Of a stretch of DNA of 7,399 nt, positions 1 to 6,381 are shown in pieces. Made by a program: the position numbers and the translations under genes. Position 1 is the stretch's first letter. Each line of letters opens with the position of its first letter. Origin of the DNA: an uncultured Sutterella sp. (lineage in GTDB: Bacteria; Pseudomonadota; Gammaproteobacteria; Burkholderiales; Burkholderiaceae_F); assembly GCA_902493085.1 (NCBI GenBank), contig CABUOH010000048.1, positions 1 through 7,399 on the forward strand, given 5' to 3'. The notes under the pieces were generated by a model. That model was given only the letters and a program-made list of their open reading frames with translations. It did no database searches and had not been told where the DNA came from.

Positions 1-266
1 TCAAGACCAGGCTGAGGATTGTTCGTGTCGATCATCTGCACGCCCATGCTCATCTTAGCCATCTGCTTGCTCATCAGAAGCGAGATGATCGAGCCGCTGA
101 AGCCCACAACCATCGAGAAGATGAAGAGAGTAGGGAGGTTGAGGGACGAGCCCGCCATGGTGCCGAAGTTGACGCCGAACACCATCTGCACGACCGTGAG
201 GATCACGCTGAGCATGATGAAGACGGCGAGGTTGGCGAGCACCAACAGACCAATGCGCTTAAACAT
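1..266 (-). CDS. htpX: Protease HtpX, N-terminal part (runs off left edge)
   Basis: Reading leftwards from an ATG at 266-264, 88 codons remain open to the window edge. The protein begins MFKRIGLLVLANLAVF and has two strongly hydrophobic segments, about residues 6-27 and 44-65. The second ends in GFSGSIISLLMSKQMAK, which closely matches the conserved G-F-G-S-SLLMSK-MA block that follows the second membrane segment of HtpX. HtpX is an inner-membrane M48 zinc metalloprotease that helps FtsH degrade damaged membrane proteins, with its active site facing the cytoplasm. The HExxH zinc motif lies beyond the visible part, so catalytic integrity cannot be judged. Upstream on the minus strand, AAGGAA (283-278) lies 11 bases from the ATG and GGAA (274-271) lies 4 bases away; either could act as ribosome binding site. 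The gene sits about 200 bases downstream of lapB in the same direction. Confidence 0.9.
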   Translation of the reverse strand, partial: MFKRIGLLVLANLAVFIMLSVILTVVQMVFGVNFGTMAGSSLNLPTLFIFSMVVGFSGSIISLLMSKQMAKMSMGVQMIDTNNPQPGL

Positions 267-300
267 ACTGTTCCAATTTCCTTTTTTTTCTGCGTGGACA

Positions 301-349
301 GAATGAGCGATGCATGTTCAAGGAACGGCGGACGTTCCATCGCTCGTTC
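301..349 (-). repeat. Imperfect inverted repeat in htpX leader
   Basis: Bases 301-312 (GAATGAGCGATG) pair with 338-349 (CATCGCTCGTTC) over 12 positions with one mismatch. Nested inside, GAACG (323-327) pairs with CGTTC (333-337) around a 5-base loop, leaving a 10-base bulge on one side. Two copies of CGTTCA (345-350 and 356-361) repeat with an 11-base period beside it. The structure lies 35 to 83 bases before the htpX start, so it could be an RNA structure in the leader or a protein operator. The function is unknown. Confidence 0.5.
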
Positions 350-425
350 AACCACCGTTCATTCATTGCGTAATTGTATGAAGATGACGTGTTCAATATG
401 TTTGACATCATCTCGACAATTGTAA

Positions 426-446
426 CAAAGGTCTCAAAAACCTTTG
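426..446 (-). terminator. Weak terminator-like hairpin after lapB
   Basis: CAAAGGT (426-432) and ACCTTTG (440-446) form a perfect 7-bp stem with a 7-base loop, starting 23 bases past the lapB stop. The stem is AT-rich. On the minus strand it is followed only by a broken T stretch (TTACAATT), so it would be a weak terminator at best. It may instead be a processing or regulatory hairpin. Confidence 0.3.
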
Positions 447-468
447 AAAAACGTCTGAGGCAACGCGG

Positions 469-1632
469 CTACTTCACGTCCTCAATACGTTTCGTCGGGA
501 AACTGTCCCAAGCGCCGCACCCAAGACAGTGCCAAGAAAAGGATGAAGCCAGAAAGCCGCAGTTCGAACACTGATACTTTGCAAACCTCCGGCCATGCCG
601 CTGCAGAAGCGTGGCAAGGAGCTTCGTCTCCTCGTCCTCCGGCCGTTCCTTCTGGCGAAGCGTCATCATGGTCGAAAAGGCGGAGAGGCTCGGACGCCTC
701 GCGAGCATGGCAACGACGTTCTGCTCTGTCTTTTCAAGCCCCTCCCAAGCAGCAAGACGCTTGACGGCCTCTTCCATGACGTCGGCTCCGCCGTTCTCGG
801 ACAAGGCTTGGTTCAGAAGCGCCACCGCTTCATCGCGGCGGCCGAGGGCGTCCAGCGCATCCGCAATGCGGCCGATCACAAGCGGCAAATATGCAGGCGT
901 GAGATCCATCACATCCATCCAGCAGTGAAGTGCACGCTCGACATTGCCCAACGCTAACGCAACGGCACCGGCGGCAATGCCGGCACGGGCAGACTGGGGA
1001 CACTTTTCGAGCGCATGGCGCACGTGATCGTCGGCAAGCTCGAAGTCCTTCCGGCGAACAGCCTCTTCTGCCAACTCGCAATAGTAATGGGCGATTTCGG
1101 AAGCACGGTTTTCACCTGCCTGAACTTCCAGCTGACGAGAAACATCGATAGCCGAGGTCCACTCGTGCTCAATGCAGTAGATGTCAAGAAGCGCCCTCAG
1201 TGCATCCAGGTGTTCAGTGGGATTTCGCAGAAGCCTTCGATAAGTCTCTTCAGCCCGGTCAAAGAGGCCTGCCGTCATATAGTCCTCTCCGAGAGCCTTC
1301 AACGCCTTGACGCGATCCGCCTCGGGGATGTCCTCGCGATTGACAAGATGGTTGTGCAACTTGATGGCGCGCTCAAATTCGCCTCGTCGCCGAAAGAGCG
1401 TGCCGAGCACGTGATGCAGTTCGATGAGTTCGGGGTCGAGTCGGACGACTTCAATGAACGGATCGACGGCCTTGTCTGGGTGATCGCTCATGAGCATAGC
1501 CACGCCGCGCGAATACGCTTCGGGCAGTTGCCTCGAATTCCTCTCGCGCTCACCCGCATCAAGTCCGCGAGCCCACCAGCCTGCGGCGAACAGGATGGGA
1601 ATGAGGACCAGATACCAAAGTTCGGATTCCAT
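469..1632 (-). CDS. lapB: Lipopolysaccharide assembly protein LapB (YciM)
   Basis: LapB is an inner-membrane TPR protein that faces the cytoplasm. It tunes LPS synthesis by promoting FtsH-dependent degradation of LpxC. The 387-residue product matches the family length (389 in E. coli). One N-terminal membrane segment (about residues 4-22, ending GWWARG) is followed by TPR-like helical repeats from about 36 to 330. A C-terminal rubredoxin-like zinc knuckle follows, with Cys355, Cys358, Cys369 and Cys372 (CSNC and CLGC). I chose the ATG at 1632 because AAAAGG (1644-1639) sits 6 bases upstream and the membrane anchor then falls at the N-terminus as in the family. A longer reading from a TTG at 1701 lacks this support. 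The usual partner lapA is not upstream. lapB is cut off from rpsA by a strong terminator, so it needs its own promoter in 1633-1721, which I could not locate. Confidence 0.95.
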   Translation of the reverse strand: MESELWYLVLIPILFAAGWWARGLDAGERERNSRQLPEAYSRGVAMLMSDHPDKAVDPFIEVVRLDPELIELHHVLGTLFRRRGEFERAIKLHNHLVNREDIPEADRVKALKALGEDYMTAGLFDRAEETYRRLLRNPTEHLDALRALLDIYCIEHEWTSAIDVSRQLEVQAGENRASEIAHYYCELAEEAVRRKDFELADDHVRHALEKCPQSARAGIAAGAVALALGNVERALHCWMDVMDLTPAYLPLVIGRIADALDALGRRDEAVALLNQALSENGGADVMEEAVKRLAAWEGLEKTEQNVVAMLARRPSLSAFSTMMTLRQKERPEDEETKLLATLLQRHGRRFAKYQCSNCGFLASSFSWHCLGCGAWDSFPTKRIEDVK

Positions 1633-1721
1633 AGATGGCCTTTTGCTATTCGTTTGTCGAAATTCGGAGACATTTTGGCACGCGATGCGGGCGTTGGACA
1701 AATGTCATTCCGATCATCAAG

Positions 1722-1760
1722 AAAAAAGGCTGCCGGCATTTTCATGCCGCAGCCTTTTTT
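1722..1760. terminator. Intrinsic terminator of rpsA, bidirectional form
   Basis: A-tract plus GGCTGCCGGCAT (1722-1739) pairs with ATGCCGCAGCC plus T-tract (1744-1760), with one bulged base in an otherwise full stem. Read in the rpsA direction, the loop is a GAAA tetraloop and six T follow the stem. It lies 63 bases past the rpsA stop and about 90 bases before the lapB start, so it separates the cmk-rpsA unit from lapB. The A/T tracts on both sides would let it work in either direction. Confidence 0.85.
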
Positions 1761-1823
1761 GTGTTCCTCAGGGGATCGTCAGGCCCAAGCCCCTTGATCC
1801 CCCTGGATCAGCTTCGTTCAGAA

Positions 1824-3518
1824 TTACTTCTGTTCGAGCTTGGCCTTGAGGAGAGCGCCGAGGTTGGTCGTGCCAGTGGCAGCCGTGGCATCGGCGTTGA
1901 GACGATCGAGAGCATCGCGAGCTTCAGCAGCATCCTTCGCGCGGATGGAAAGCTGGATGGAGCGGTTCTTGCGATCGATGTTCGTGATGAGAGCTTCGAT
2001 CTCGTCACCGGCGGAGAGACGCGTCGTGGCGTCATCAACGCGATCGGCAGAGATTTCAGCAGCGCGGAGGTAGCCTTCGACTTCATTGCCGAGGTCGATG
2101 ACGGCACCCTTGGCGTCAACGGACTTCACCGTGCCCTTGACAAGCGTGTTCTTGTCATGGGTGGAGGCAAAGTTGGAGAACGGATCGCCGCCCATCTGCT
2201 TGATGCCGAGGGAGATGCGCTCACGTTCCGTGTCGATCGCGAGAACGACGGCTTCGAGTTCGTCGCCCTTCTTGTACTTGCGAACGGCTTCTTCACCAGA
2301 CTCATTCCAGGAAAGGTCGGAGAGGTGAACGAGGCCGTCGATGCCGCCAGGGAGACCGATGAACACGCCGAAGTCGGTGATGGACTTGATCTGGCCGGAG
2401 ACCTTGTCGCCCTTCTTATGGGACTGAGCGAAGTCTTCCCACGGATTCGGCTTGCACTGCTTCATGCCGAGGGAGATGCGGCGGCGTTCTTCGTCGATGT
2501 CGAGAACCATGACTTCGACTTCGTCGCCGAGCGTGACGACCTTGCGCGGATCGACGTTCTTGTTCGTCCAATCCATTTCGGAAACGTGGACAAGACCTTC
2601 AATGCCAGCTTCGACTTCAACGAAGGCACCGTAGTCGGTGATGTTCGTGACCTTGCCGAAGAGACGGGTGCCCTGCGGGTAGCGGCGGGCGATGCCGACC
2701 CACGGGTCTTCGCCGAGCTGCTTGAGGCCGAGGGAGACGCGGTTCTTGTCCTGATCGAACTTGAGAACCTTGGCTTCGAGTTCCTGACCAACCTGAACGA
2801 CTTCGCTCGGGTGGCGAACGCGGCGCCAGGCCAGGTCCGTGATGTGAAGGAGACCGTCGATGCCGCCGAGGTCAACGAAGGCGCCGTAGTCGGTGATGTT
2901 CTTGACGATGCCCTTGACGATGGCGCCTTCCTTGAGCGTTTCAAGGAGCTTGGCGCGTTCTTCGCCCATGTTGGCCTCAACGACAGCGCGGCGGGAAACC
3001 ACGACGTTGTTGCGCTTGCGGTCGAGCTTGATAACCTTGAATTCGAAGGTCTTGCCTTCGTACGGCGTCGTGTCCTTGACCGGACGGGTGTCCACGAGGG
3101 AGCCCGGGAGGAAGGCGCGGATGCCGTTGGTCATGACGGTGAGACCGCCCTTGACCTTGCCCGTGACCGTACCGGTGACGAGTTCACCGGACTCGAGAGC
3201 CTGTTCGAGGTTCATCCAGGCAGCGAGGCGCTTGGCCTTGTCGCGGCTGAGGATGGTGTCGCCGTAGCCGTTTTCGACGGATTCGATGGCGACGGAGATG
3301 AAGTCGCCCGGCTGGACGGTCACTTCACCGCGGTCATCCTTGAACTCTTCGATAGGCACATAGGCTTCGCTCTTGAGGCCGGCATTGACGACGACGAAGT
3401 TGTAGTCGACGCGAACGACTTCAGCGGTGATGACTTCACCCTGACGCATTTCCTGGTGAGCGAGGCTTTCGGCAAAAAGCTCAGCGAAGGATTCGGGCTT
3501 GTTGGTTTCGTTGGTCAT
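1824..3518 (-). CDS. rpsA: 30S ribosomal protein S1
   Basis: S1 binds mRNA on the 30S subunit and lets the ribosome start on structured or weak-Shine-Dalgarno messages. The 564-residue product holds six S1 (OB-fold) repeats at about residues 26-92, 110-176, 197-266, 283-353, 370-440 and 457-526. Repeats 3 and 4 carry the classic ITDYGAFV...GLLH/GLVH signature, and repeat 5 has ITDFGVFI. Repeats 1 and 2 are more diverged, as expected for the ribosome-binding end of the protein. A charged tail ends LGALLKAKLEQK. E. coli S1 has 557 residues, so the gene is full length. The ATG at 3518 is supported by alignment of the N-terminus (ESFAELFAESL). No clear Shine-Dalgarno precedes it, which fits the known autogenous control of rpsA in gamma-proteobacteria. 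cmk is 99 bases upstream, the usual pairing. The ihfB gene normally found downstream is absent. Confidence 0.98.
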   Translation of the reverse strand: MTNETNKPESFAELFAESLAHQEMRQGEVITAEVVRVDYNFVVVNAGLKSEAYVPIEEFKDDRGEVTVQPGDFISVAIESVENGYGDTILSRDKAKRLAAWMNLEQALESGELVTGTVTGKVKGGLTVMTNGIRAFLPGSLVDTRPVKDTTPYEGKTFEFKVIKLDRKRNNVVVSRRAVVEANMGEERAKLLETLKEGAIVKGIVKNITDYGAFVDLGGIDGLLHITDLAWRRVRHPSEVVQVGQELEAKVLKFDQDKNRVSLGLKQLGEDPWVGIARRYPQGTRLFGKVTNITDYGAFVEVEAGIEGLVHVSEMDWTNKNVDPRKVVTLGDEVEVMVLDIDEERRRISLGMKQCKPNPWEDFAQSHKKGDKVSGQIKSITDFGVFIGLPGGIDGLVHLSDLSWNESGEEAVRKYKKGDELEAVVLAIDTERERISLGIKQMGGDPFSNFASTHDKNTLVKGTVKSVDAKGAVIDLGNEVEGYLRAAEISADRVDDATTRLSAGDEIEALITNIDRKNRSIQLSIRAKDAAEARDALDRLNADATAATGTTNLGALLKAKLEQK

Positions 3519-3617
3519 TGTTTGAAATAAAGATACACACCCGCAGCAGAAGGCTTTGGGCGGAGTTGATGAAAAGCGGACCGTGTAGCCGGCCCGCAGA
3601 AAAAGCGAACGCTTATT
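3519..3617 (-). promoter_or_regulatory. rpsA leader with hairpins and no clear Shine-Dalgarno
   Basis: The 99 bases between cmk and rpsA hold two hairpins. The first is a short palindrome, AAGCGAACGCTT (3603-3614), followed on the minus strand by a T stretch. The second is GCGGACC (3576-3582) pairing with GGCCCGC (3591-3597) around an 8-base loop, one pair mismatched or G-U, with TTTT after it on the minus strand (3575-3572). The last 20 bases before the ATG are AU-rich with no AGGA- or GGAG-like element. This is the layout expected for translation control by S1 itself. Either hairpin might also attenuate read-through from cmk. The role is inferred. Confidence 0.45.
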
Positions 3618-4289
3618 CTACGACAACTTTTTGGTCTCGTCCCACCACTCGAGGACTTTTTTTACGACTTCCTCAATGCCCATGTCGGACGTATCGAGAA
3701 GACGCGCATCCGAAGCGGGCTTGAGCGGCGCCGTGGCACGTTGACTGTCGCGACGGTCGCGTTCCTCAAGGTCTGCGGTCAGAGCCGCCAGATCCGCAAC
3801 CTCGCCGCGTCCTATCAGTTGGCGATATCTGCGCTCGGCTCGAACCTTCGCCGTCGCAGTCATGAACACCTTGAGCGGCGCATCAGGAAAGACCACCGTA
3901 CCCATGTCTCGGCCGTCGGCCACAAGACCAGGCAGGCGTGCGGCGTTCTTTTGGAGCGCAAAAAGTGCCTCGCGCACGCCAGGCACCACGGCCACGCGGC
4001 TGGTGGCCGCACTGACTTCTTCCGCACGAATGGCCGTCGTCACATCCCGGCCGTTCAAAAAAATGCGGTCTGCCTCGAAGACCGGCGCGAGTTTTTGAGC
4101 CGCATTCGTGAGCGCATCCGCATCGTCAAGGTCGACCCCTCTGGAAAGAGCGTCGAGCGTAGCGATCCGATAGAGCGCCCCACTGTCCAGATAGTGAAAG
4201 CCGAGCGCCCCTGCGACGCGAGCCGCGATCGTGCCTTTACCGCTTGCGGCCGGGCCGTCAAGCGTAATAACCGGAATGCTGTCTGTCAT
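3618..4289 (-). CDS. cmk: Cytidylate kinase (CMP/dCMP kinase)
   Basis: Cmk transfers phosphate from ATP to CMP or dCMP in the cytoplasm, feeding pyrimidine nucleotide pools. The 223-residue product is close to the family length (227 in E. coli). It shows the P-loop GPAASGKGT (residues 12-20), the DSGALYR motif (35-41) of the substrate-binding side, DGRDMGTVVFP (125-135), typical of Cmk and used for CMP binding, and the arginine-rich ERDRRDSQR region (176-184). The ATG at 4289 is preferred: GAGAG (4299-4295) sits 5 bases upstream, and the P-loop then falls at the normal distance from the N-terminus. A TTG four codons earlier (4301) has no such support. In most betaproteobacteria aroA lies directly upstream; here pheA does, 69 bases away. 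The gap has only a 4-bp GCGG/CCGC hairpin and no terminator, so co-transcription with serC-pheA is likely. Confidence 0.97.
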   Translation of the reverse strand: MTDSIPVITLDGPAASGKGTIAARVAGALGFHYLDSGALYRIATLDALSRGVDLDDADALTNAAQKLAPVFEADRIFLNGRDVTTAIRAEEVSAATSRVAVVPGVREALFALQKNAARLPGLVADGRDMGTVVFPDAPLKVFMTATAKVRAERRYRQLIGRGEVADLAALTADLEERDRRDSQRATAPLKPASDARLLDTSDMGIEEVVKKVLEWWDETKKLS

Positions 4290-4358
4290 GGATTCTCTCA
4301 ATCTCGTCTGTTGACCTTGTTGATTCGCCGTGCGGACCGAACCGCGCAGGCAAAGTCA

Positions 4359-5195
4359 TCAGTCTACAACAGGGTACGATCCGAGGAGACGCCAATGTTC
4401 GGCCCTGGCCTCCATGACGGCGAGCGCATCGCGCACGGCGGAATTGTCAATTGAGCCCTCGATGTCAATGAAAAAGTTGTAGTCCCAAAAGCCGTTGCGG
4501 GCAGGTCGACTCTCAATGCGCACCATCTGCACGCCGCCTTCAGCCATCGGTGCCATCATGGCGTAAAGCGATCCGGGCTCGTTCGGCACCGAAAAGACGA
4601 TGCTGGTCTTGAAACAGCCGCCCCTCTTGAAGCCGGACTGCGGCTCCTTCGCCATCACGAGGAAGCGGGTGCGATTGCCCTCGCCGTCCTGAATACTCTG
4701 CGCCGCAACTCGAAGACCATAGATGTCAGCCGCCACGATCGCCGCAATGCCAGCAGCCCCGCGTTCGATGGACGCGCGACGCGCACCTTCGGCGTTGGAC
4801 GAGACGGGAATGCGCTCCGCATCCGGCATGTGCCGCGACAACCATCCTCGGCATTGCGCGAGCGCCTGCGCATGTGCGTAGACCCTCTTGACATTCCCAA
4901 GCTTGTCTTCAAGCGTCAGCAGGTTGTGAACGACGGGCACGGACACCTCGCCCACGATGCAGAGGTGCCGTTCCAGCAACAGATCGAGCGCATGCGTAAC
5001 CGTGCCGTTCGTGTTGTTTTCGATCGCGATGACGCCGAAGGCGGCCTCGCCGTCCTCTACCGCATTGAGAACCGCGTCGAAATCGGGTTCGGCAAGCACC
5101 TTGACGTCACGACCGAAGAAGGCCCTGACGGCCTGCTCGGAAAATGTGCCTGCCGGCCCCAGGAACGCGACGGGCTTTTCAGTGCTCGCGGCCAT
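4359..5195 (-). CDS. pheA: Prephenate dehydratase, monofunctional with ACT domain
   Basis: The enzyme converts prephenate to phenylpyruvate, the committed step to phenylalanine. The 278-residue product opens almost at once with the dehydratase signature VAFLGPAGTFSEQA (residues 9-22). It continues with IENNTNGTV (58-66, where most relatives have S or T after IEN) and the catalytic TRF triad (176-178). A C-terminal ACT domain (about 198-270) carries GSLY (208-211) and ESRP (228-231), the phenylalanine-binding motifs for feedback inhibition. There is no chorismate mutase domain before residue 9, although most proteobacterial PheA proteins are fused mutase-dehydratases of about 360 residues. The ATG at 5195 overlaps the end of serC by 17 bases, and a weak GCGGGG lies 4 bases upstream, so translation is probably coupled to serC. 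A GTG at 5240 would add 15 residues that look like out-of-frame serC and is less likely. Confidence 0.95.
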   Translation of the reverse strand: MAASTEKPVAFLGPAGTFSEQAVRAFFGRDVKVLAEPDFDAVLNAVEDGEAAFGVIAIENNTNGTVTHALDLLLERHLCIVGEVSVPVVHNLLTLEDKLGNVKRVYAHAQALAQCRGWLSRHMPDAERIPVSSNAEGARRASIERGAAGIAAIVAADIYGLRVAAQSIQDGEGNRTRFLVMAKEPQSGFKRGGCFKTSIVFSVPNEPGSLYAMMAPMAEGGVQMVRIESRPARNGFWDYNFFIDIEGSIDNSAVRDALAVMEARAEHWRLLGSYPVVD

Positions 5196-6267
5196 GACGC
5201 CCCGCAAACTTGTGCATAAACTCAGTGAGCCTTTCGACACCCTCCATAGGCATCACGTTGTAGAGCGACGCTCGCAGACCGCCCACGGACCGATGACCGG
5301 CAAGATTCGTCAGACCGGCCTCCTCGGCCTCTTGCACAAAAACCGGGAGGAGCGACTCGTCAGCGAGAGTGAAAACAATGTTCATGCGGCTTCGTGCCTC
5401 GGGCGCAATGCGGCTCACGTAAAAATCCCCGAGGCCGTCAATGGTGTCGTAAAGGAGCTTGGACCGCGCCTTGGCACGGCGATCCATCTCCTCAACGCCT
5501 CCCTGCTCATCGACCCAGCGGGCCATCAGCATGGCTGTGTAGAACTGAAGAACAGGCGGCGTATTCTGCAGGCTATTGTTCTTGGCATAGACACTCCAGT
5601 CGAGCATCTGAGGCACCGTTTCCGCTGCGCACCCGAGTTGGTCTCTGCGCACGATCACGCAGGTCAAGCCCGCCGTCCCGAAATTTTTCTGAACGCCGGC
5701 CCATACGGCGGCATAGCGCGTCCAATCAATCGGACGGCTCATGAAGTTGCTCGACATGTCGGAAACGAAAAGCACATCGCCGTCGTCAACGGCCGGCAGG
5801 CTCGTGAATTCCGTGCCGTCCACCGTTTCGTTGTCGCAAAAGTAAACGTACTCTACATCGCGCGGAACGCGGATGAGATTCTTCGGCAGTTCTCGGTTAT
5901 TGCCTGCCCAAAGCGTTGTTTCGCGCGAGACGCGACGGCATTCCTCGCTCGCCATGCGAGACCACGTGCCCGTGACAACATAGCCGCCGCGACAACCCTG
6001 AGTGACAAGATTGAGGGGAACCATCGCAAACTGCATCTTGCCGCCGCCCGGGCAGAAAAGAATCTCGAAATCGTCCGGAACAGCCAAAAGCGTCTTCACC
6101 CTGCTCTTGAGTTCAAGCAGAATTGCCTCAAATGGCGGCTTGCGATGCATCATTTCGAGAATGGAATAGCCATGGCCCTCATAGTCGATCACAGCCTCGG
6201 AAACACTTTTGAGAACAGATTCCGGCAGCATGCTCGGACCAGCAGCGAAGTTGAAGGGACGCCCCAT
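5179..6267 (-). CDS. serC: Phosphoserine aminotransferase
   Basis: SerC is a PLP enzyme of class-V aminotransferase type. It makes phosphoserine from 3-phosphohydroxypyruvate and glutamate, and also serves the 4-phosphohydroxythreonine step of PLP synthesis. The product is 362 residues, the same as E. coli SerC. Visible motifs are FNFAAGPSMLP (6-15), the HR pair at 41-42 of the substrate site, GGGKMQFAMVPLN (74-86), SSNFMSRPID (172-181), and GVQKNFG with the PLP lysine at 194. GHRSVGGLRASLYN (324-337) near the C-terminus completes the set. The ATG at 6267 is supported by GGAG (6277-6274) with a 6-base spacer; an in-frame ATG two codons earlier directly abuts that GGAG. It is first in a likely serC-pheA-cmk-rpsA transcription unit, just after the gyrA terminator. 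Confidence 0.97.
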   Translation of the reverse strand: MGRPFNFAAGPSMLPESVLKSVSEAVIDYEGHGYSILEMMHRKPPFEAILLELKSRVKTLLAVPDDFEILFCPGGGKMQFAMVPLNLVTQGCRGGYVVTGTWSRMASEECRRVSRETTLWAGNNRELPKNLIRVPRDVEYVYFCDNETVDGTEFTSLPAVDDGDVLFVSDMSSNFMSRPIDWTRYAAVWAGVQKNFGTAGLTCVIVRRDQLGCAAETVPQMLDWSVYAKNNSLQNTPPVLQFYTAMLMARWVDEQGGVEEMDRRAKARSKLLYDTIDGLGDFYVSRIAPEARSRMNIVFTLADESLLPVFVQEAEEAGLTNLAGHRSVGGLRASLYNVMPMEGVERLTEFMHKFAGRHGREH

Positions 6268-6295
6268 GACCATCTCCAGACAAAAATGACGGACC

Positions 6296-6336
6296 AAAAA
6301 AACGGATGCGCAGCAACTGAAGCGGCACATCCGTTT
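6296..6336 (-). terminator. Intrinsic terminator of gyrA
   Basis: AAACGGATGCGC (6300-6311) pairs with GCACATCCGTTT (6325-6336). On the minus-strand transcript this is a 12-bp stem with a single G-U pair and a 13-base loop. The stem runs directly into seven T (6302-6296). It lies 45 bases past the gyrA stop, so it should end gyrA transcription efficiently. Its T-tract ends only 28 bases before the serC ATG. Confidence 0.88.
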
Positions 6337-6381
6337 ATCTTAGGCGATCTTGTCAAAAGTTGCCGACGGCAGAATCAAGCA

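Larger units (their letters stand above)
267..468 (-). promoter_or_regulatory. lapB-htpX intergenic region, likely htpX leader
   Basis: This gap of 202 bases separates the lapB stop from the htpX start and holds no credible gene. It is clearly more AT-rich than the flanking genes around 361-450. It contains a small hairpin just after lapB (426-446), a -10-like TACAAT on the minus strand (378-373) without a matching -35 at normal spacing, and a large inverted repeat (301-349). A promoter for htpX is expected here because of the space, but I cannot place one convincingly. I searched by eye for a sigma-32 type heat-shock promoter and found no good match. Confidence 0.4.

Noticed and set aside
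19..306. Open frame of 95 codons on the plus strand at the left edge
   Set aside because: It is antisense to the clear HtpX N-terminus.
1633..1701. Longer N-terminus of LapB from a TTG at 1701
   Set aside because: It adds 23 polar residues before the membrane anchor, unlike the family, and the good ribosome binding site belongs to the ATG at 1632.
1015..1797. Open frame of 260 codons on the plus strand, opposite lapB and the rpsA terminator
   Set aside because: It is antisense to a well-supported lapB, reads through the terminator hairpin, and shows no recognisable domain.
1795..1810. Small inverted repeat TGATCC/GGATCA next to the rpsA stop
   Set aside because: It has only 6 bp with a 4-base loop and no T-tract. 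The real terminator lies 35 bases further on.
1635..3530. Open frame of 631 codons on the plus strand, opposite rpsA
   Set aside because: It mirrors rpsA almost exactly, its composition (repeated acidic and FD/GD blocks) is the shadow of the S1 repeats, and it has no family signature. The opposite strand is unambiguously S1.
3741..4454. Open frame of 237 codons on the plus strand, opposite cmk and pheA
   Set aside because: It crosses two well-supported genes in antisense and the translated protein has the arginine-rich look of a shadow frame.
6268..6330. Longer N-terminus of SerC reaching into the gyrA terminator
   Set aside because: The extra residues (cysteine-rich) overlap the terminator hairpin and do not match SerC, whose family starts near the FNFAAGP motif.
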